Origin: Acidobacteriota bacterium
Lineage (GTDB): Bacteria; Acidobacteriota; Vicinamibacteria; Vicinamibacterales; 2-12-FULL-66-21
Assembly: GCA_013817065.1 (NCBI GenBank)
Contig: JACDDJ010000109.1
Location: 1-10,127 of the forward strand
Direction of reading: 5' to 3'
Length of the DNA stretch: 10,127 nt
The translations under genes and the position numbers were made by a program. Under the pieces are notes generated by a model. It was not told the DNA's origin. It saw only the letters and a program-made list of their open reading frames with translations, and made no database searches. The first letter of the stretch is position 1; the number at the start of each line of letters is the position of its first letter. Shown one piece after another: positions 1-4,977 of the stretch.

Positions 1-876
1 CCCGGGGGAGCGGCGGACGATGCGAAGCCGTCCCTGGAGGCGAACGACGTGGTCCTGTCGGTCGACGGAGAAGAGATCAAGGATGCGGACGCGCTCATCG
101 CCTTGGCCGATCGCGTCGTTCGCGGCCGCGTCGAACCGTTACCGGTACTTGTTGCCTTCGACCGGAGAGGACAGCGAATGTTGACCGTCCTCGAACTCGG
201 CAGGCCCGGGCTGCAGGATCCGGGAATGGAAGCACGCAAGGCATGGATCCCGGTCACCGTCCAGGCGATCACCCCCGAGCTCGGGCAGAAGCTCGGTGTG
301 CCGGGCAGAGCGGGCGTGCGAGTGACACGCGTGCTCGGACGATCCGCGACAGCGGGCGGGCTCGAGGTGGGGGACTTGATCTTTGCCATCGACGGCGATC
401 CCGTGGAAGCAACCCAACCCTCCGAAGCTGACGTCTTCGACACCATGATCCGGCAGCGCAAAATCGGCACGACCGTTACGCTGGCGACCGTTCGCGGCAA
501 GGAAGAGCGCATGGTGAAGGTGCCGCTCGAGAGCTCACCCAGGCTCGCGCGCGAGATGAAGAAATACGAGGATCCCAACTTCGAGTTCCGGGTCAGGGAC
601 GTGGCGGAGATGGACCGGGTCGAGCTCGGCGTACCGGCTGGCGAGAAGGGCGTCCTCGTAGAGTCGGTGAACGAGGGCGGATGGGCCGCGCTGGCGCATC
701 TTGCGGACGGCGATGTGATCCTTGCGGTGCAGGGCGATGTGGTCGGCGATGTTGCCGCGCTGCAGAAGAAGATGGAAGCGGTCGCGGCATCGAAGCCCTC
801 GTCGGTGGTCCTGCACGTCCGGCGTGGGTTCCGCACGTTCTTCGTCGAGATGCAGACGGGTTGGAGCGGACGCTGA
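1..876 (+). CDS. Multi-PDZ-domain protein, 5'-truncated by the window edge
   Basis: The frame is open from base 1 with no stop, so the gene begins upstream; 291 residues are visible. The GTG at 49 lies inside a PDZ strand and is not the true start. Three PDZ-like units can be read: the end of one (about residues 1-58, 'DVVLSVDGEEI'), a complete one (about 82-176, with 'AGVRVTRVLG' and 'LEVGDLIFAIDGDPV'), and a third (about 193-288, with 'KGVLVESV' and 'LADGDVILAVQGD'). The 'GD-[VL]-I-x-A-[IV]-x-G' pattern is that of HtrA/DegP-type PDZ domains, which bind C-termini or unfolded segments of partner proteins. No protease domain is visible, but one could lie upstream. The protein is probably exported, like most relatives; this is inferred, since the N-terminus is missing. 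The next gene encodes an HtrA-like fold without PDZ, so the two may work together. Confidence 0.85.
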   Translation, partial: PGGAADDAKPSLEANDVVLSVDGEEIKDADALIALADRVVRGRVEPLPVLVAFDRRGQRMLTVLELGRPGLQDPGMEARKAWIPVTVQAITPELGQKLGVPGRAGVRVTRVLGRSATAGGLEVGDLIFAIDGDPVEATQPSEADVFDTMIRQRKIGTTVTLATVRGKEERMVKVPLESSPRLAREMKKYEDPNFEFRVRDVAEMDRVELGVPAGEKGVLVESVNEGGWAALAHLADGDVILAVQGDVVGDVAALQKKMEAVAASKPSSVVLHVRRGFRTFFVEMQTGWSGR

Positions 877-909
877 GGGTGCGGGGGGACTGACGACGAG
901 GGTGCGGGG
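875..909 (+). repeat. 12-bp direct repeat, G-rich, in the intergenic gap
   Basis: GAGGGTGCGGGG occurs at 875-886 and again at 898-909, a 23-bp period; a further GGTGCGG follows at 908-914. The first copy overlaps the stop codon of the PDZ gene. The stretch holds G-runs at 877-879, 883-888, 900-902 and 906-909, so the coding-strand DNA or mRNA could form a G-quadruplex with loops of about 3, 11 and 3. The repeat is seen directly; any structure is inferred. Confidence 0.6.
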
Positions 910-917
910 TGCGGAAT

Positions 918-921
918 GGAG
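918..921 (+). promoter_or_regulatory. Ribosome binding site deciding the GTG start at 927
   Basis: GGAG ends 5 nt before the GTG at 927. The other in-frame GTG at 909 lies inside the G-rich repeat and would add six residues before the signal peptide. The well-placed Shine-Dalgarno sequence favours 927. Confidence 0.55.
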
Positions 922-926
922 CTGAT

Positions 927-1730
927 GTGAGACATGCGGTGGCAATCGGGGTGTTCGTCGGTCTGTTGACGGGGGCCCTGCCGGCCCAGGCGCAGGATCA
1001 GCGGGATGCGATGCGAGCTGTCGCGAAGAAGTGGCAGGACGCCGTCGTCAACGTGCGCGTTTCACTCAAGGTGAGGATGTCGATGGGTGGCCGCGAGGTC
1101 CAGTCGATGGACGACACGGTCGAGGCGGTGGGGACTGTCATCGATCCCTCCGGGCTGACGGTGATGTCTTTGAGCTCGCTGGATCCGGGGGCGATGATGA
1201 GCCGCCTCATGGGAGGCGCCGCGCAAGGCGCCGAGAAGATGTCAATCGTCTCGGCGCCGACCGACGTGCGGATCCGCCTGGCCGACGGCAAGGAGCTGCC
1301 TGCCACGATCGTGCTGCGCGACCAGGATCTGGACCTCGCCTTCATTCGCCCGACCGCAAAGCCGGCGGCCCCGCTGGTCGCGATCAACCTGGCAGACGCC
1401 GCGACGCCGTCCACTCTCGAGGATCTCGTCGTCCTCGGCCGGCTTGGCCGCGTCGGCGGCTGGGCGCCCTCTGCGTCCGTCTACGGCGTGGCCGCGATCA
1501 TGGAGCGGCCGCGGACGTTCTTCGTTTTGAACGGGCCGGCCGGCACGGGCATGCCTGCCTTTCGCGCCAACGGCAAGGTGGCGGGCTTGCTGACGATCCG
1601 GCAGATCGATCCCGGTCGCATGAGCATGTTTGGCATGATGGGAGGGACGGAAGGCGCCGGCGTCATCGCGGTGGTCCTGCCCGCCGCCGACGTACTCGAG
1701 ATCGCCGAACAGGCAACGGAGAAGAAATGA
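927..1730 (+). CDS. Secreted HtrA/trypsin-like protein with degenerate catalytic triad (probable pseudoprotease)
   Basis: 267 residues from GTG 927 (GTG 909 is possible). Residues 1-22 form a signal peptide: basic start, hydrophobic 'VAIGVFVGLL', then 'PAQA' as a likely cleavage site, so the product should be exported. The rest follows the S1C (DegP/HtrA) chymotrypsin fold: 'VGTVIDPSGLTVMSLSSLD' sits where DegP has 'GVIIDADKGYVVTNNHVVD'; 'VRIRLADGKELPATIV' then 'DLDLAFIRP' matches the Asp strand; 'GMPAFRANGKVAGLL' matches the 'NSGGALVNLNGELIG' region. The Asp is kept, but the His position reads Leu/Ser and the Ser position reads Gly or Thr, so proteolysis is unlikely. There is no PDZ domain. 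Its 3' end overlaps msrB by 4 bp, pointing to translational coupling. It could be a chaperone-like or scaffolding partner of the upstream PDZ protein; that role is inferred. Confidence 0.8.
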   Translation: MRHAVAIGVFVGLLTGALPAQAQDQRDAMRAVAKKWQDAVVNVRVSLKVRMSMGGREVQSMDDTVEAVGTVIDPSGLTVMSLSSLDPGAMMSRLMGGAAQGAEKMSIVSAPTDVRIRLADGKELPATIVLRDQDLDLAFIRPTAKPAAPLVAINLADAATPSTLEDLVVLGRLGRVGGWAPSASVYGVAAIMERPRTFFVLNGPAGTGMPAFRANGKVAGLLTIRQIDPGRMSMFGMMGGTEGAGVIAVVLPAADVLEIAEQATEKK

Positions 1731-2134
1731 AGACCACCCAGAAATTCCCAGTCACGAAGACCGACGCGGAGTGGAAGGCGTTACTGACGCCGGAGCAGTA
1801 CCAGGTGCTGCGCCAGCACGGGACCGAACGGCCCGGGTCCTGCGCGCTGCTTCAGGAGAAGCGGGCGGGCACCTTCGCGTGCGCGGGCTGCGGCCAGCAG
1901 CTATTTATCGCCACCGGCAAATTCGAAAGCGGCACCGGGTGGCCCAGTTTCTTCGAGCCGATCGAAGGCGCGGTCGGGACGACCGATGACAACAGCCACT
2001 TCATGGTGCGGACCGAGGTGCACTGCAGCCAGTGCGGCGGCCATCTTGGTCACGTGTTCCCTGATGGTCCGCCCCCAACGGGTCTCCGCTACTGCATCAA
2101 CGGCGTTGCCCTGAACTTTCAGCCTCAGCCATAG
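1727..2134 (+). CDS. msrB: Peptide-methionine (R)-S-oxide reductase MsrB
   Basis: 135 residues, normal for stand-alone MsrB. It reduces the R epimer of methionine sulfoxide in proteins, with thioredoxin as usual electron donor. Family landmarks are all present: 'CAGC' (C52, C55) and 'CSQC' (C100, C103) for the structural zinc, 'KFESGTGWPSFFEP' (65-78), 'GHLGHVFPDGP', and 'RYCING' with catalytic C123. The resolving Cys usual in 'SGCGWPSF' is Thr70 here; C39 in 'GSCALL' is the likely replacement, as in the known MsrB subclass with an alternative resolving Cys. There is no signal peptide, so it is cytoplasmic. The ATG at 1727 overlaps the upstream stop (ATGA), with GGAG at 1718-1721 giving a 5-nt spacer. 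Longer in-frame extension upstream reads through the pseudoprotease gene in another frame and is not real. Confidence 0.97.
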   Translation: MKTTQKFPVTKTDAEWKALLTPEQYQVLRQHGTERPGSCALLQEKRAGTFACAGCGQQLFIATGKFESGTGWPSFFEPIEGAVGTTDDNSHFMVRTEVHCSQCGGHLGHVFPDGPPPTGLRYCINGVALNFQPQP

Positions 2135-2139
2135 GGAGC

Positions 2140-2145
2140 TACAAT
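2140..2145 (+). promoter_or_regulatory. Candidate -10 element TACAAT for the SPFH gene (possible leaderless start)
   Basis: TACAAT lies exactly 7 nt before the ATG at 2153, so transcription from it would begin at or next to the start codon. The best -35 candidates (around 2116-2122, CTTTCA or TTTCAG) are weak. The only Shine-Dalgarno-like sequence, GGGAG at 2134-2138, is 14 nt from the ATG, longer than usual. The same box with the same spacing occurs before 4978. Confidence 0.4.
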
Positions 2146-2152
2146 CACCGCT

Positions 2153-3199
2153 ATGGGATTAATGGACTTCATCAAAGGCGAACTGCTCGACGTCATCGAG
2201 TGGACGGACGATTCCAGGGACACGCTCTCCTTCCGCTTTCCCGACGAGGACAAGGCGATCAAGAACGGGGCGCAGTTGATCGTCCGCGAGTCGCAGACGG
2301 TGCAGTTCGTCTACCTCGGCGAGTTTGGCGATACGTTCGGGCCCGGCAAGCACACGCTAACCACCGACAACATCCCGGTGCTCACGAAGTTGAAGTCGTG
2401 GAAGTACGGTTTCAACGTCCCGTTCAAGGCGGACGTCTATTACCTGAACACGCGCCTGTTCACGGGTAACAAGTGGGGCACCGCCAATCCGATCATGATG
2501 CGCGACGAGGACCTCGGCATCGTTCGCGCCAGGGCCTTCGGCACCTACGACTTCCGCATTACGCAACCGAAGCTGTTCCTCAAGGAAGTCGCAGGCTCTG
2601 ACCACAACTTCCGGGTGGACGAGTTCGCCGACACGATGCGCTCGCGGGTGGTAAGTGTATTTGCGGATGCGCTCGCCTCCGCGAAGGTCCCGGTGTTTGA
2701 CGTTGCCAGCCGCTACGGCGAGCTCGGCGAGGCCCTTCTGCCACTGATCAACCCGGTGCTCGAGGCGAAGTACGGCATCCAGCTCGCGAGCTTCATCATC
2801 GAGAACGTGTCGGTGCCGCCGGAGGTCGAGCAGGCGATCGACAAGCGCTCCAGTATGGCGGCGGTCGGAAACCTGAACGACTACATCAAGTTCCAGATGG
2901 CGCAGGGCATGGAAAAGGGCGGCGGATCGGGCGGCGTGGCGACCGAGCTGGCCGTCGGTCTGTCGATCGCGCAGCAGATCATGAAGGAACAGGGCATGCC
3001 CGCAGGCGTCTCGAAGACCGCCGCGAACAACGCCGTGGTCCTGCCAGATCTGCTGGCCCCGGCCGATGTAGCCCAGGCGCTCGGCGTGCCCGAGGCCGAT
3101 GTGATGGCGATCATCGAGTCCGGTGAGCTCACCGCCAAGAAAATCGGCTCGTCGTACCGCATCAAGCGCGCCTCGCTCGACGAGTACCTGGCCAGGTAA
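2153..3199 (+). CDS. SPFH-domain protein (YdjI / 'virion core protein' type) with C-terminal excisionase-like HTH
   Basis: 348 residues. The start 'MGLMDFIKGELLDVIEW' matches the typical N-terminus of YdjI-type SPFH proteins, which supports ATG 2153 over the in-frame ATG 2162. An SPFH (stomatin/prohibitin/flotillin) domain covers about residues 20-240, including 'VIEWTDDSRDTLSFRFP', 'FGTYDFRI' and 'FIIENVSVPPEVEQAIDKR'. Next comes a Gly-rich linker (about 250-262), then residues 300-348 form an excisionase/MerR-like helix-turn-helix: 'PADVAQALGVPEADVMAII', 'SGEL', 'KKIGSSYRIKRASLDEYL'. No membrane helix is seen. In Bacillus subtilis, YdjI works with the zinc-ribbon protein YdjG and YdjH to tether the phage-shock protein PspA to the membrane. 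The next gene, directly abutting, is a zinc-ribbon membrane protein, so an equivalent pair is likely; no PspA is present here. The HTH may bind protein rather than DNA. Confidence 0.88.
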   Translation: MGLMDFIKGELLDVIEWTDDSRDTLSFRFPDEDKAIKNGAQLIVRESQTVQFVYLGEFGDTFGPGKHTLTTDNIPVLTKLKSWKYGFNVPFKADVYYLNTRLFTGNKWGTANPIMMRDEDLGIVRARAFGTYDFRITQPKLFLKEVAGSDHNFRVDEFADTMRSRVVSVFADALASAKVPVFDVASRYGELGEALLPLINPVLEAKYGIQLASFIIENVSVPPEVEQAIDKRSSMAAVGNLNDYIKFQMAQGMEKGGGSGGVATELAVGLSIAQQIMKEQGMPAGVSKTAANNAVVLPDLLAPADVAQALGVPEADVMAIIESGELTAKKIGSSYRIKRASLDEYLAR

Positions 3200-4300
3200 G
3201 TGGACCCTCGGACCGTCGCGGCACTCGAGAAGTATCCGTGTGCCGCCTGTGGTGCGCAGGCAGAGTGGAACCCCGCCCGGCAGATGCTCGTCTGCGGGTT
3301 CTGTGGAACCGCCGCGCCCTACGACGTCGATGAAGCCACCGGTGCATTCGTCGAGCACGACCTCGTCAAAGCGCTGCGTGAGCTCCCCGACGAAGCGCGT
3401 GGCTGGCTGGCAGAGAAGCGCACCGTCCAGTGCCAGAGCTGTAAGGCGGTCTCGGTATTCGATGCCGGCCGCGCCGGTCAGAACTGCGGCTTTTGCGGAT
3501 CCGCCGCGCTGCTCGACTACCAGGAAATGAAGGCGCCGATCCGTCCACAAGGCGTCCTGCCGTTCAAGGTGGAGGCTGGCGTGGTCCGCGAGACGGTCCG
3601 CCAGTGGTTCAAAGGTCGATGGTTCGCGCCCTCGAATCTCGGCGTCAAGGCGCTGATCGACCGAATCCACGGACTCTACGTTCCCTACTGGACCTTCGAC
3701 GCGCACGCCGTGTGTCCATGGGAGGCCGAGGCAGGGCATTACTACTACACGACGGAACACTATCGGGACAGCAAGGGCCGGAGCCAGACGCGGCAGGTCC
3801 GGCACGTTCGCTGGGAGTCGGCCTCAGGTGTGGTCGAGCACTTTTTCGACGACGAGTGCGTGCCGGGGACACAGGGCCTGCGTCACGACCTCCTCGACAA
3901 GATCGAGCCTTTCCCAACCACCGAGCTGGTGGACTATGACACTGCGTATCTCTCGGGCTTCGTGGTCGAGCATTACCAGGTCGTCCTGCTCGCTGCGGCT
4001 GAGCAGTCGCAATCCGCGATGATGATCAGGCTGCGACAGATGGCGTCCGAACAGGTGCCCGGCGACACACAGCGAAACCTCGAGATCCACCCGACCTACT
4101 CGAACCAGACCTTCAAGCACATCCTTGTGCCGGTGTGGGTGCTGGCCTTCACCTATCGTTCGAAGATCTACCAGGTCCTGATGAACGGATACTCCGGCAA
4201 GATCGCCGGCGATTATCCGCTCAGCCCATGGAAGATTTTCCTGCTGATCGTGGTTGTATTGATAGTGGCGGTGGTCTTCATCGCCCTGAGTCAGGAGTAA
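3200..4300 (+). CDS. Tandem zinc-ribbon protein with a C-terminal membrane anchor (YdjG-like)
   Basis: 366 residues. The GTG start follows the SPFH stop codon with no gap, and an AGG just before it is a poor Shine-Dalgarno site, so translation is probably coupled. Two zinc ribbons have identical spacing, CX2C-X14-CX2C: C14/C17/C32/C35 and C78/C81/C96/C99, each second pair within 'CGFCG'. The middle region (about 105-335) is rich in aromatic residues ('LYVPYWTFDAHA', 'AGHYYYTTEHY', 'ILVPVWVLAFTYRSKIYQVLMNGYSGKI'), as in zinc-ribbon proteins annotated as 'TFIIB-type' or wrongly as 'PriA-like helicase'. One hydrophobic helix (about 344-362, 'IFLLIVVVLIVAVVFIAL') ends the protein, leaving the ribbons probably cytoplasmic. 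Close pairing with the SPFH gene suggests that it anchors the SPFH protein at the membrane. No enzymatic motif is visible. Confidence 0.85.
   Translation: MDPRTVAALEKYPCAACGAQAEWNPARQMLVCGFCGTAAPYDVDEATGAFVEHDLVKALRELPDEARGWLAEKRTVQCQSCKAVSVFDAGRAGQNCGFCGSAALLDYQEMKAPIRPQGVLPFKVEAGVVRETVRQWFKGRWFAPSNLGVKALIDRIHGLYVPYWTFDAHAVCPWEAEAGHYYYTTEHYRDSKGRSQTRQVRHVRWESASGVVEHFFDDECVPGTQGLRHDLLDKIEPFPTTELVDYDTAYLSGFVVEHYQVVLLAAAEQSQSAMMIRLRQMASEQVPGDTQRNLEIHPTYSNQTFKHILVPVWVLAFTYRSKIYQVLMNGYSGKIAGDYPLSPWKIFLLIVVVLIVAVVFIALSQE
4293..4297 (+). promoter_or_regulatory. Ribosome binding site for msrA
   Basis: AGGAG lies at the very end of the zinc-ribbon gene, 9 nt before ATG 4307. The in-frame TTG at 4301 would be only 3 nt away and adds two residues absent from relatives, so ATG 4307 is chosen. 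Confidence 0.6.
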
Positions 4301-4306
4301 TTGCTC

Positions 4307-4951
4307 ATGTTTGGTAAGCCAGCGAAGATCCCATCGAAGTCAGAGGCACTCCCGGGGCGGGCTGAGCGTCTGCCGGTGCCTGATGCGCATCACGTCAACG
4401 GCGCCCGGCTGCAGCCACCTTTTCCTGCCGGGCTGGAAACCGCGATGTTCGCGCTTGGTTGTTTCTGGGGCGCCGAGAAGAAGTTCTGGCAGCAGAAGGG
4501 CGTCTATACGACGGCGGTCGGCTATGCGGCCGGCCATACGCCCAACCCGACCTACCGCGAAGTCTGCGGCGGGATGACGGGGCATGCCGAGGTCGTCCTC
4601 GTCGTGTTCGATCCGAAGCAGATCACCTACGAGCAGCTGCTGACGATCTTCTGGGAGAACCACGATCCGACCCAGGGAATGCGTCAGGGTGGCGATATCG
4701 GCACGCAGTATCGCTCGGGGATTTACTACTACGACGATGAGCAGCGGGCCGCCGCGGAGCGTTTGCGGGATGCTTACCAGCAGCGGCTGAACGCGGCTGG
4801 CTATGGTGCGATCACGACCGAAGTGGTTCCGGCGCCGGAGTTCTACTACGCCGAGGACTATCACCAGCAGTATTTGGCGAAGAACCCGAATGGATATTGC
4901 GGACTGGGCGGAACGGGCGTTGCCTGCCAGGTCGGGCTCGAGGTCCACTAG
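4307..4951 (+). CDS. msrA: Peptide-methionine (S)-S-oxide reductase MsrA
   Basis: 214 residues, close to the E. coli-type long MsrA (about 212) with its N-terminal extension ('EALPGRAERLPVPDAHHVNG' compares with '[20 protein letters not shown]'). It reduces the S epimer of protein methionine sulfoxide, complementing MsrB. The active site 'GCFWGAE' places catalytic Cys at C52. 'GYAAGHTPNPTYREVC', 'TGHAEVV', 'FWENHDPTQGMRQGGDIGTQYRS' and 'YYAEDYHQQYL' are family blocks. C198 and C207 near the C-terminus match the two resolving Cys of E. coli MsrA, so the thioredoxin-recycled three-Cys mechanism is expected. There is no signal peptide, so it is cytoplasmic. It begins 6 bp after the zinc-ribbon gene, and is separated from msrB by the SPFH/zinc-ribbon pair rather than being adjacent or fused. 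Confidence 0.97.
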   Translation: MFGKPAKIPSKSEALPGRAERLPVPDAHHVNGARLQPPFPAGLETAMFALGCFWGAEKKFWQQKGVYTTAVGYAAGHTPNPTYREVCGGMTGHAEVVLVVFDPKQITYEQLLTIFWENHDPTQGMRQGGDIGTQYRSGIYYYDDEQRAAAERLRDAYQQRLNAAGYGAITTEVVPAPEFYYAEDYHQQYLAKNPNGYCGLGGTGVACQVGLEVH

Positions 4952-4964
4952 CGGCTCGCGGGAC

Positions 4965-4970
4965 TATGAT
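4965..4970 (+). promoter_or_regulatory. Candidate -10 element TATGAT for the VWFA-related gene (possible leaderless start)
   Basis: TATGAT is one base off TATAAT and ends exactly 7 nt before ATG 4978, the same geometry as the TACAAT box before 2153. No convincing -35 hexamer is present at the usual distance (about 4942-4947 reads GGTCCA). The proposed start point would fall at or beside the ATG, supporting 4978 over the ATGs at 4966 and 4969, which overlap the box. Confidence 0.4.
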
Positions 4971-4977
4971 GGGGCCC

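Noticed and set aside
1031..1726. Long upstream extension of the msrB reading frame
   Set aside because: It overlaps the pseudoprotease in another frame, is very Arg-rich, and msrB has a normal length and a Shine-Dalgarno site at ATG 1727.
2357..3805. 482-codon open frame on the minus strand, longer than either gene it covers
   Set aside because: It runs antisense across the SPFH and zinc-ribbon genes and is rich in Arg, Asp, His and Leu, as expected from the reverse complement of GC-rich codons. Both plus-strand genes show strong family motifs throughout, and the antisense product matches nothing I recognise.
4340..4948. 202-codon minus-strand frame opposite msrA
   Set aside because: This is an antisense shadow of a fully conserved msrA; no motif is recognised in it.
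4897..4977. Upstream in-frame start for the VWFA gene at 4897 inside msrA
   Set aside because: It would add an Arg/Gly-rich 27-residue leader before the signal peptide and overlap msrA by 55 bp; ATG 4978 has the -10 box at the right distance.
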